Shown: positions 54,712 to 64,000 of the stretch, in pieces | Layout: each line of letters starts with the position of its first letter | Numbering within the stretch: position 1 is the stretch's first letter | Source: Stenopsyche tienmushanensis | Lineage: Eukaryota; Arthropoda; Insecta; Trichoptera; Stenopsychidae | NCBI GenBank assembly: GCA_008973525.1 | Contig: WACJ01000267.1 | Span: 310,001 to 374,000 of the forward strand | Length of the DNA stretch: 64,000 nt | Reading direction: 5' to 3' | The notes under the pieces: generated by a model | Told to the model about the DNA's origin: nothing | Database searches by the model: none | Seen by the model: the letters and a program-made list of their open reading frames with translations, nothing else | Position numbers and translations under genes: made by a program

Positions 54712-55459
54712 TCCAAACTAACTTTTAAACATCCAGACAAGATGTTCTTGCGAAGTTGGTTAATAAATTAGACGGTCTGCCCCAAAGTCGTACATACGAA
54801 ATGAACATATCTCTATATTCGGAACGGCAATTATATTCAATTTTCAATTCAAATTCAATTAAGCCCTGTAAACGTACTTCATCGAGTGCTAAAATTGTTC
54901 TCAGTTTGCAGATGTGGTATTGCTTGCTAAAATTACAATCCAATAGAATTAATCGAGCATTATGCTGTCATATAGTTATCCTTTGAATTGCGCAGTAAAT
55001 TGATTCCCCAAGTGACCGTGAAACCGAATAAATATGTAGAAGTTACTGCAGTTCTTTTTTAATAAATTGCAAAAACAATATTAAATTAATTGCTTGTTAA
55101 CGTATGCAAATAAATTTCAACGCGAAATATACATTGGAGCGCGGCGGTAACAAAATAACGGATATAACGAGCAGTTGTGCTAGTATATTAGATTGTTTTT
55201 AATGCAACATATCTCTGGATCTGTATATTAAAACTCAAAATGTGAGTTACAAATCCATATGCAACTTTTATATATATATATATATTGGATGTTTTGCAGA
55301 TGGACCTACAAAAAAATGTAATAAATTTTGCTGGTATGGTCGACCGATGTTACCCCTGTTTGAATTTGACAATTTGGATAATTTGATCATTTTACTACTT
55401 AAAACTCTGTTTTCACGAAAAATTCCTAGGAAGCTTCATTTTTATATTTTGTGGTTATA
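54712..55459. other. No gene recognised; TA run
   Basis: Frames on both strands at 54725-54986 overlap and are unidentified. ATAACGAGCAG near 55155 resembles pogo-type ends. A short TA run occurs at about 55269-55285. Confidence 0.3.
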
Positions 55460-55630
55460 TTCAATCCTCCTATAGCGTTCACGTCGCTTCACAGCTACAA
55501 CAAAATCCCCTTACGTATGTTAATCACATGCATTTGTTGCAACACGTATACATTTTTTATGGCTGCCTAATTTTCTATAGCGTTTTGCTTCTATAACGTA
55601 TCTCAACGCTATAGAAGGGTTGATCGTATA
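55460..55630. mobile_element. MITE with Tigger/pogo-like ends, copy 3
   Basis: Left end TTCAATCCTCCTATAGCGTT, right end, inverted, CGATCAACCCTTCTATAGCG. About 168 bp, with internal TTCTATAGCGTTTTGCTTC. The right end is the best preserved of the family. Confidence 0.7.
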
Positions 55631-55667
55631 TTGATATTTATTTAATATTATATTTTTATTGTTGCAG

Positions 55668-55735
55668 GTAAATACATTGGCCTGGAGCTATTTTGTATAC
55701 AAGTCTACTTCACATTTGCTTTATTGCCACACGCG
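55668..55735 (+). other. Splice-site-bounded cassette B (68 bp), possible exon
   Basis: Preceded by TATTTTTATTGTTGCAG (good polypyrimidine-acceptor) and followed by GTAAGTTGATG (strong donor). Two frames are open: one gives KYIGLELFCIQVYF then TFALLPHA, the other VNTLAWSYFVYKSTSHLLYC. Its 68-base length is not a multiple of three. It shares its acceptor context ATTGTTGCAGGTAAAT and its end GCGGTAAGT with cassette A (32337-32411). Both follow a copy of the same MITE family. I do not recognise either peptide. Exon status is inferred only from splice-signal quality. Confidence 0.35.
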
Positions 55736-57599
55736 GTAAGTTGATGATTTCAATCGTTCTTTATAATTTCCCACGCATCGGGAAATATTCGTTGCATTTT
55801 TTTATACCACAATATGCACATATATTGCATTCGTCGACCATGTGGTCATTGCAAGGTGGTCAAACGCATTAAAATCAATCATACACGATACAGTGATCCA
55901 CATTTTCCTGTCGAGCGATAAAAAATAAGTAGCTTACATCGATAAGTCCGACTCGTTAAGCACTTACACTGTGCAACTGATAAATGCCGACAAATCGTAA
56001 TAAATACAGTTTCGTCCTGTTTATTCGACCTCGATGACGATCGAAATGTATGCTAGAGCAAAAAGTGGAAATTGGTTCGAACCTGTTTGGGGCGATCGGC
56101 GTTTTACCTGAAATCAATCGGCGAACCTAGGAAAGTCCGATTTAATTTCATCCATGAGTTGCCAAGCGATTTGGTTGCATCCTAAATAAATTGCAGATGT
56201 ATTCGGCTATTATTACAATACATTCTCGACGCATTGTGGTTTGGTACGCTCAGTGGCTTTTATCGATGGTGAATACGTTTGAGATTTTTCAAGAATCCAC
56301 TAAAGGCCTTCGAGAATCCATTCAGATTCAATCCATTCTCAAAATCTGCCTTCTCGGCCAGGAGAACCCTTCAGGGAGTGTATTAAAGGAAGAAGAGTTA
56401 TACGGCATCTGATAACCGAACCGAAGATAAACCACGTCTGTCTGCCTAAATACTTTTCATTTTTGAACTTTGCAAAGATTGCACAGATAATAGAGTTATT
56501 TAGTATCCTTTTATGTTAAAATTCGACAAGGCTTTGTGCCTGCTGCGGATCAATATAGGCGAGCCTCGTGATTTTGAATCCAGGCTGGTGGTCAAATGCT
56601 AAATCCTTTGATGTACAGATTAAACGATTCCCGGGTTTGTTTATAATCCCATTTTCGACGTGAATTTGTGGCAGTTAAAATAGTCCCATTTTTATTTTTT
56701 GTAGCAGTCCCCTCGATTCCGATGTATGGAGGGATTATATTACGGACGTATTGAAAAAAGGTCGATGTTGTTACCTAAGTCTTAATTAAGATGTGCTGAG
56801 ACGTCTCCTATTCCATTTGCTGTCGATGGTAATTTGAAGACATGCCATTCAAGAATCAGATATGCGGATTATGAGATGGAATTCATTGTCCAGATCTGAT
56901 AACCTAACATCCTGTTGTAATTTAAGAGTCGAAAGTAAAAGTCGTTATAATCGAAATGGGTCTACGGTGTCTAGGATTTTAATAAGCAGCTGAAAATTAA
57001 TGGATTAACTCGTTACGATCCGTGTCCGCCTTTTAGGCATGATAACAGAATAACGCAAAAGATCGATCATGCGTTATGCATGTTAAAAAATATAAGATAA
57101 AACGTTAACATTTGTGAATTGAAGGGTTAAATAGGCAATAGAAAGGAAAATTATAAAAGCATAGATAATTTTAGGAATCACTCATTTAGGAATCATAGCT
57201 TCATTGAATAAATTTGCATAATGTTACACAAAAATAGAATTTCCCACGTAATATTACATGTTCTTAAAATGGGAAAATAATGGAATTCTAATGAAACCTG
57301 TAACAAAATATTGAATTGTAAAAGCGTAAAACGATTACCACTAATTTCCCTGTAGATCTATATTAATTATATCAGCCATTTCCATGTTAATGCTTTAATG
57401 TTGGTTTCACAGAATTTATTGTTTTTAGTCTGTCTACCTAAATAACAAATTACTTATAAATTCTGTCGAATTCATAGAATTTGTTCAAACCTTTTATATA
57501 TTAAAACAATATAATTGATTTAAAAATAGTCTCTTCAATTACCATATTACCTGTATTTTAATAACTTACATGAGTTTCAAAAGGTAGTGTTCAAACAAT
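55736..57599. other. Long stretch without recognised gene
   Basis: Mostly unique-looking. A 73-codon plus frame at 56191-56412 has no known domain. Around 57003-57100 TTAACTCGTTACGATCCGTG and ATGCGTTATGCATGTTAA suggest another decayed TTAA-type element. Confidence 0.35.
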
Positions 57600-57789
57600 T
57601 ACGTGTATACTTCACCAGGCCAATATGCGCCAACATGGTGCATCCGAAAAACATCTCGCAAAACAAATTACCTATGTTATTCCCGCAAATATAAACAATA
57701 AATTGACAAAGTTTTATCGCGATCGGATGAACGGTATGGCAGCGCACTAAATACGAACAAACAAACATTGATTTTTATATAGAAGATTA
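57600..57789 (+). repeat. Retroelement-like tail, third copy
   Basis: AAGTTTTATCGCGATCGGAT, GAACGGTATGGCAGCGCA, AATACGAACAAACAAACATT and GATTTTTATATAGAAGAT. It matches both units at 31425-31741 and is the copy with the most intact CGATCGGATGAACGG block. Confidence 0.55.
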
Positions 57790-57904
57790 GGCATATTTTG
57801 TTTAAACTTTGAAGCATATAAAAGAGCAACTTTTAAAAAATATTTAATAAAATTTCAAATAAATATTCTTATACAACCGATATTAAAGTTAGCAAGTGTG
57901 GGTG

Positions 57905-58265
57905 GTTTTTAATCCTTTAATTATTGAGTTCATTTTAAATTGAATTAAACATAAATATATTCATACGTCCCCCGCTTGTCTTCTACATAAATCCACTTTT
58001 CTCTTAGGACCGCGCAGCGTGAGTGAAGCTTGTATATCAATAAATGACCTTAACACTATTGATATTGTTAGGCCACATAATAGCGATTCAAATATTGTAC
58101 TCTTGTGTATTAGAAATAGATGCACAGCATTGATAATAAAGTGTTATGGATTGCTTTTCGCAATATTTAAGAATATTTAGAAATTTAGAAAGTGTAGGGG
58201 TACCTTTACTGCACGACTTCACGTCATTGATGTACAAGTGTATAATAAGACGCAAGACACCCAGA
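57905..58265 (-). repeat. RepA, long copy
   Basis: GAGTTCATTTTAAATTGAAT, GACCGCGCAGCGTGAGTG, TATCAATAAATGACCTTAAC, GTATTAGAAATAGATGCACA, GTGTAGGGGTACCTTTACTG and AAGACGCAAGACAC. Same order as 1286-1625, confirming the consensus structure. Confidence 0.7.
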
Positions 58266-58609
58266 TCTATCTTTAATTTGTTTAAAAAATATATGTATAT
58301 ATATTAATACTCTTTCTGTGTCACTCATCATGTTAATTGAAATAGAAAATGCATATGCGGAAAGAGAGGGAGAATTGTTTCTACTCTCTCCGCCGGATAC
58401 ACACGTATAGAAAAACGCTACACGCATATATGTAGTATAAAGCAATCAATAAACCAGTAGCTTGGCTATTTTATTATATATTACACAAACATAGCTTCAT
58501 CCTTAGCTATCTTACAATTTCCATTGCGTGGAAAAGTGAAATAGAGAACTAGACAGAATAAACCATCAAGAAAAGTATCAAAAAGTATGTGTAACTTATA
58601 AATTCTACA
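58266..58609. repeat. Spacer with reversed RepH fragment
   Basis: 58445-58515, inverted, contains AGCTAAGGATGAAGCTATGT, TTGTGTAATATATAATAAAA and TAGCCAAGCTACTGGTTTAT, matching RepH at 28165-28225. The rest shows nothing. Confidence 0.5.
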
Positions 58610-58790
58610 GAACCATTTGATAAATGGACGAAAATCTGAATGTCTTTGTCATTTGTCGTTGTTTACCCGAAGAAATCATCAGAATGCTATCGATAGTGTT
58701 GAGGTTCATTTATCGATATACAAGATTGACTCACATTGCGCGGTCCCGAGAGAAAAGTGGATGTGTATGAACCCATTTGTATGCATATGT
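58610..58790 (+). repeat. RepA fragment
   Basis: CGTTGTTTACCCGAAGAAAT, GTTGAGGTTCATTTATCGAT, ATACAAGATTGACTCACATT and GCGCGGTCCCGAGAGAAAAG. It matches 18040-18150 and 29230-29345. Confidence 0.65.
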
Positions 58791-60310
58791 TTAAGCCCTG
58801 ATAAATATATTCACATAAATGTATTTTCAGTATAAGGGAATGTGAATGGATATTGTTTGAATATTCTCTGCGGTCACATTAAATCTCTCTGGTGCCCCAT
58901 CGAGGCCACAATTGAAACCCTCTGCTCTGGATCGCCAAGATTTAAACTGCTTTAGGTAGATCCATTTATTCAAAATATGACTAGTTGACATTGGACGAAA
59001 ATAGCCTTAAACGCCATAATTAAGACAGAGACTACTCCATCCGGAAAATGGTGTCTGGTCATCAAGGTGACAGCTCCATCTTTATCTGCACGCTGAATTA
59101 GGCTCCGTTCTTCCATCTCATGTGACTTCCGAAAGACTTAATCTGCATCGCATTACATAAAGCTCGGAACGGCAATAACAATATACATACGCGCATGTTT
59201 ATCGCCGATGGGATACTTACATTGAGATAAGAGAATAATATCGGCAGCCGCATTCGGATTGTTTTAAGCAGGGCAGATTTGTTTAATATAGCCCTGCGAG
59301 GGTAGCTGCCGTGGGGTAGTACATAATGGCGTTACCCCAAATGTATTTTTGATGACCGTTATAAAAATAAATGCGTTCACCGTCCGGGACAAAGTGATGT
59401 GTATGTAATGTTACAAGGTAGCAGCAACCTTCGGGACGCGCTCGTTTCCCGTACGTAGATGTCTGTCTTTACGTTGGAGATCGTTTTGTGATGAACGCTC
59501 GGCACGCATTTCGCGATCGACCCCAATACGACCGAACATCGGTAAAAAATACCCCCTGCCCAAATAATGATCCTGGGGTCACTGGGTTCGAATCCTACCT
59601 AAAATGTCGTTAGCAAAGTTGGCTTATATGGAGCAAATTGAATTTAGGCAATACTTTTCCTTGCTGATATTAGATGTATACACAAATATATTTTTGTCCA
59701 ATGGCGCATGTATTGCTGTCGAACTATCGCATCCGGGCGATTCATACTATTGTAGCTTGCGAGAATACTAGAAAAAGATGATTGTATAAGAAATTTGCAA
59801 ATTGCCTAATTGAAATCATACAAATTCTGATTAAATAAAATTTTGTTGATGGCTCCGTATTATTGAAATTAATAAACTGATGGATTGGTTTATTATTGAA
59901 CACCGTTAAGATAAAATCACGGTTATAGCGAGCAATCGCACAAGTGCGTTTGTTACACTCTACATAAATATCGCGGATGTCACGGGCGACAATTTCCAGA
60001 ACGAAAAGATAAAAACCACATACATCAACGATTATTTATTTCCAAGAATTTAATCTTTCTAGGGACTCCATCATTCATATCATAAACAGGTTATTCTCAA
60101 GCGACTTTAGATCGGGACTTATATATATCGGTTTGTACTCGTTCTAACCGATATTTTATTCACATCCAATGTAACGAATAGAATTTTATTTTAGGTTATT
60201 ACTTTATTGCTCGGTCAATATAATTACAGTTATATTTTTATGATTTAATGAACCCCAAGGAAAACGGCTTTCTATTAAAATTTTCACAATAGCGCCCTTG
60301 GATACAGCGC
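58791..60310. other. No gene recognised
   Basis: GGGTTCGAATCCTACC near 59587 fits a Pol III B box, but no matching A box or cloverleaf is found. ATAGCGAGCAATCGCAC near 59926 recalls pogo-type ends. Otherwise unique-looking, less AT-rich at 59130-59620. Confidence 0.35.
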
Positions 60311-60677
60311 TGTTAGTCTGAGCAGATTTAATTCGCCAGATTAACAGCGATATCTTCCGTCTCTCTTTAGACGCAATGTGTTATTTTAACAGCGCCATCT
60401 TCTGCCAAGATCTGCAATATCGATCGATCGCTTCTTGTGTGTGCAGAGTCAGGGAAGACGGGAAGAGTCAACGGTTAGCCTTGACTCTGGAAGGAAGTCC
60501 TTCCCGCAGCCAGATCTTTCTCTCTCTATCGTGTTGAATAAAGAGTTATCTAGAGAAGAGAGTCTTTCTGTCCACGTGCCCGTCCATCCCAACAAGCACG
60601 TGGGAGCGGGGATTCGCACGGGGAATCTGCCCCGCGAGCGTCCCCGCTTCGACGCTTCACTGGTGTCAGAAGTGGGA
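60311..60677 (+). mobile_element. LTR and primer-binding site of an LTR retrotransposon
   Basis: 60311-60659 is an LTR-like unit: it starts TGTTAGTCTGAGCAG, has an AATAAA polyadenylation signal at 60537-60542 and ends GACGCTTCA. One base later, TGGTGTCAGAAGTGGGA (60661-60677) is complementary to the 3' end of insect tRNA-Leu including CCA, as used for priming by several Gypsy-like elements. No gag or pol follows; the internal region is lost within tens of bases. A partial inverted LTR copy is at 8990-9235. The exact left end is inferred from the TG and from where similarity to the other copy fades. The 93-codon frame here is LTR sequence. Confidence 0.75.
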
Positions 60678-61160
60678 ATATTGAATCACACCTATTTTCT
60701 AATAATTCCAAAATAGTACTGCAAATGCTCCATCCGTTATATCCATTAGCACCATTTGTATTTGATTTAATCGTCTTAAAATTTACTTTTTCAGATACAA
60801 AAAACCTATTCCAACCTCTAACCAGAGTTCTCTCGCGATGTAAATATAAAGGTGCTATCGCTGTATGTATGCAACGATATATCGTCGTCGATATTTTGCG
60901 CATTTGCTATCAACGTCTATATATCGTTGTCCGGCATTAAGAGGGGTTAACGAAAATTCGCCAAAACTGTAAACGAGAGCGACACACACCACAGAACAGC
61001 AGTTAAAAATCGAATGCTTCCCGCAAATTCTATATAGAAATGTGTAGACACTGATGGGCAGTTACATATGAACATTCGGAATTTCTGTTAATAAATGATC
61101 GACTGTTATTAAGAATGATTCTGTGCAATATTTTATAAGTTTGACAATTTGAAATCAATA
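60678..61160. other. No gene recognised
   Basis: The 71-codon frame at 60725-60940 shows no retroelement motif. Nothing else recognised. Confidence 0.3.
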
Positions 61161-61475
61161 CAAGGATAGTCCCAGAAATACCCGACCTAACAATGAAAAC
61201 ACAAAAAAATGTAGATTTTTTTCCTTCTATATTCGCACAATACTCGCTGTTGATTGTTTATTCTTTTTGAAGATAACCGATCAATATTATCTTGACTGTC
61301 TGTAGATGGAACTGTATTCGCCTTCTTTGGAACCGATTCTCCACCTTCAGTCCATTGTTTTGACTGTTCCTTTGTCTCAAGTGTGAAGTGATGGACCCAT
61401 GATTCATCCATGGCTTATGAATCAACGCAAAAAAATCGACTTTATTTCTGTGAAATATCGCCAAATATTCAATTG
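61161..61475 (-). pseudogene. Irritans-like mariner transposase fragment with terminal sequence
   Basis: Left end CAAGGATAGTCCCAGAAATA is mariner-type. The minus strand reads AIFHRNKVDFF (family 'LAMFQRNKTDFLRR'), then DESWVHHFTLETKEQSKQWT (first catalytic block with D) and SVPKKANTVPST. After a frameshift come IGYLQKE and INSEYCANIE ('IDYLEKGKTINSEYYA'). The block between VPST and IDYL (normally 'GKVMASVFWDARG') is deleted, and so is everything after EYCANIE up to the end. It is a heavily deleted element of about 0.3 kb. Confidence 0.8.
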
Positions 61476-61692
61476 AAACATCTACACGACGCTACTATTG
61501 TTGCATTATGAGCAAACGCGGCACCCATCTTGCGCACAGCTTTCTCATGTCCAACATTTTTGCTTGCCATGTCTGCTAGTGCACACATATTATATACTGA
61601 TTTATGGATTTTTTTCAGCATTTTTGACGTGTTTATTTGGTCGATCATTGCGATGTTCGTCTTGAGATCTTTTAAATGAAAGTATTGTATCA

Positions 61693-62743
61693 TATTAGGT
61701 AAAGCGGGAAGAAATGTCATTTTTTTGTTATTTGGAGAAAAAAATTATTTTAATAAAAGCTATACAATATTATTCAATTAAATAATTTCCATTGTTATTT
61801 ATAATCGCCCTCCACAGATTAGGTAGCTTTTTAATGCCTCTCGTAAAATTCGGCCGGTTTTCCACTAAAGTAAGAATCCAAATGATTTTTCACTTGTTTC
61901 ACAGAAGTGAATTTTTTTATCGCAAAGCGAATGTTCTGATGACTTGAAAATATGATAGTCTGAAGGTGCAATGTCAGGAGAATATGGGAGATGTAGCAGC
62001 ACTTCCAAATCCAGCTCCCTTATTTTGTTCTGCGTAATCCTTGCTGCATGTGGTCTTGCATTATCATGCTGTAATATTCTTCTTTGGTTGCACTAGCACT
62101 GATCGTTTTTGAGCATTTCCGTTTTTAATCTATCTAATTATGCACAGTATAGCTCTGCTGTGACAGTTTGGCCAGGTTTTAATAATTCGTAGTGAATTAC
62201 GCCAAAAAAATCCCGCCAAACACAAAGGAGGACCTTTTTTGAGGATAATGACGGTCGAGGGGTAGAAACAGGTACTTGATTTGAAGAAAGTCACTGTTTT
62301 TTCCTTCTCGGACTATTGCAGAGGACCCACTTTTCATCTTCAGTAACGATCCTTTTTAAAAATGGATCGGTTTCATACCTGGACAATAGCGATGAACAAA
62401 TGGTTATCCGTTGTTCCAAGACCGTTGATGACAACTCGTGCGGTACCCAAATTCCCTGTCTATGTTTTTTCCCGAGTCTTTTCAAATGGTCTTTTAGTGT
62501 CGACCAGGGACAGCCGATGTCTAGCGATAATTCCTTTATTGTTTTTCGAGGATCAGATTCTACCAGAGAATTTAATGCCTCATCATCGATTATTGGAGAT
62601 CGTCCTGATTTTGGTTTATTTTTCAAATCCACCTTATTTTTCAAGACACCAACCTTGACGTATTCACTCGACAGCAACCCGAGGCAAACTGACGGCAAAG
62701 ATGCAACCAAAAAAAAAGACATTTCTTTCCGCTTTATCTAATA
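61693..62743 (-). mobile_element. Mariner element with both terminal repeats and TA target duplication
   Basis: The element proper, 61695-62741 (1047 bp), is flanked by TA on both sides. The terminal repeats are TTAGGTAAAGCGGGAAGAAA (left) and, inverted on the right, TTAGATAAAGCGGAAAGAAA, continuing with TGTC. The minus-strand transposase relic keeps KNKPKSGRSPIIDDE (linker after the lost first helix-turn-helix), ESDPRKTIKELSLDIGCPWS (second helix-turn-helix), GIWVPHELSS, DPFLKRIVTEDEKW (first catalytic D), ending at a TGA where tryptophan is expected (QWL). In later frames: GVIHYELLKPGQTVTAELYC, ILQHDNARPHAARI (second D) and HLPYSPDIAPSDYHIF (third D). Several stops and frameshifts. All three catalytic blocks are visible but the gene is dead. 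Confidence 0.9.
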
Positions 62744-64000
62744 TAACGATGCTTAATTTTTTCTATGATTACAGATTCACTGAAAACGTTCACTATTGAT
62801 GATGACTTTGTCCTTAAAACTAGTATTCATTCTTAACAGGCATATATATTGCTTGCACCATTATTTTTAACGCGACTCGTTATAAACATATTCTCCGTCG
62901 TTAGGGGTTGAAATATCGTATTGCAAATTTTAAGCATGTTTAAATTCGCATTTTTCAACAATTTTACGGTTCATCGACGTTCTTCGCCGTTTTCATGGCC
63001 CAGGTTGTATACCGTTCCTCCGATTATTTACAGTCCGTGCCTTTTATTGCCCTCCGCATTTATCGGCATTATAACTGTTATTCGCCGGTCTCACACGAAG
63101 ACGAAGAATAAAAAATAATTAACACCGCGAACTGCAACGGCTCATAATGACCACATTATAAAACGCGATAATTCCCGGCGACGGCCGCACGAACTCCTCC
63201 CGGGCCTCCTTGCGGGATTTCTTTTATGTATTTCGATTTTGGGAATCTGTCTTCCTCGTGGCTCTTCAAAAATCGCTCAATATCCACTGTACATGACATA
63301 AACATGACAGTCGTTATTGTGGTAGAACCAACATCCACGGCGCTTTTGTGTATAAAAATCGATCATATCGCCCCCTGTCAGAATAACAATGCCCGGGCGA
63401 AAGGTTGAGAGTCACTTTCAATCGTTATACATTCGGTTCTTTTGCTTACCATAAAAAATACTGTCCATTACAAGTTTATCCCTTCACTTATATTGCATCG
63501 TCAAATTTATTACTCGATGTATGTATGTATTTTTTCCGAGCGGGCACTCTTTTTAAGGGCGCATTATTTACCCCGATGCGGCACATAACAGGGTTGATAA
63601 AATTTTTAGATTATTTTTACATCAATGTCCTTTGGGTGCGGCGGGTGGAGCGCCTCCGACCGAAGCCAAATGAGATTGTATATTTTTTTCTTAATTTGCA
63701 ATTTGGTATTGAATTATTCATGAAAGGTTATGAGGTTATCTCTTTAATGAGGCTCGTTATAAAGCATGCATAGAATCTTCGCGTTATTAAATCACGACAA
63801 GGAAAAAATCTCTCTTATAAATAGATAATATCTCATCAAATTAAGAAAAAATAACCAGAAACATGTACTCCCTGCTTGGCTTCGCATTATTAAAACCTCT
63901 CATTAATGATGCAATGTTAATTTTCACAGCATTTATGCATATTTAAGAATTATTTCTCTATTTATCTAAATTGACGATTGTCTTAGGAGTGCCGCACGAA
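62744..64000. other. No gene recognised
   Basis: 62900-63780 is less AT-rich and repeat-free, with frames of 65, 60, 60 and 122 codons (the last at 63405-63773). None has a recognisable domain. The 122-codon frame is aromatic-rich and unidentified. The rest to the window edge shows nothing. Confidence 0.35.

Noticed and set aside
59555..59610. Possible tRNA or tRNA-derived SINE (GGGTTCGAATCC)
   Set aside because: Only a B-box-like word; the T stem is imperfect and no A box, anticodon arm or acceptor pairing could be found.
60435..60716. 93-codon frame over the LTR as a gag start
   Set aside because: It lies inside the LTR and crosses the primer-binding site, so it is not a gene.

Overview
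This is an AT-rich, gene-poor stretch of animal nuclear DNA, almost certainly from an insect or another arthropod. The main reasons are the transposable elements: relics of several distinct mariner transposase lineages (one mauritiana/Mos1-like, others irritans- or mellifera-like), a pogo/Tigger-type transposase end, a hAT-type non-autonomous family with 8-bp target duplications, non-LTR retrotransposon 3' ends, and an LTR followed by a primer-binding site matching insect tRNA-Leu. I found no complete host gene, no convincing tRNA or rRNA gene and no CRISPR array. Nearly every long open frame is a transposase or reverse-transcriptase relic, or lies antisense to one.

Layout. 1-9 kb: interspersed repeats (families here called RepA and RepB) and a Tigger fragment at 5.6 kb. 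9-13 kb: LTR fragment, deleted mariner, a cluster of homeodomain-type motifs (10.36-10.58 kb), a TTAA hairpin element and the longest hAT copy with its target duplication (11.78-12.62 kb). 13-18 kb: an unexplained 156-codon frame, the first of three copies of one LINE 3' end, then RepB. 18.4-18.8 kb: a cluster of palindromic AAACTAGTTT motifs. 20-27 kb: a second hAT, a mariner interrupted by a LINE tail, a mariner N-terminal relic and a 0.3-kb mariner deletion derivative. 28.6-29.8 kb: hAT inserted in RepA, next to a perfect 141-bp inverted repeat flanked by TA tracts. 30-32.5 kb: small terminal-repeat elements and a splice-site-bounded cassette. 34-35.4 kb: mariner with both terminal repeats abutting a hAT copy. 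40-41.4 kb: mauritiana-type mariner cut off by a hAT copy. 44-48.6 kb: more mariner, hAT, LINE and MITE pieces. 53.2-54.0 kb: reverse-transcriptase C-terminal region of a second LINE. 55.5-55.7 kb: a MITE and the second splice-bounded cassette. 60.3-60.7 kb: LTR plus primer-binding site. 61.2-62.7 kb: two mariners, one with both terminal repeats and TA target duplication.

The long repeat-poor parts (about 6.4-9.0, 30.4-31.3, 35.7-36.8, 39.2-40.4, 41.4-44.0, 45.5-47.1, 55.8-57.6 and 62.9-64 kb) show no recognisable exons. They could be intron or intergenic regulatory DNA of a large developmental gene, but that is inference. The most unusual items are the perfect 299-bp palindrome, the pair of duplicated splice-bounded cassettes each near the same MITE family, the AAACTAGTTT cluster, and three identical 18-mers within 3.7 kb.
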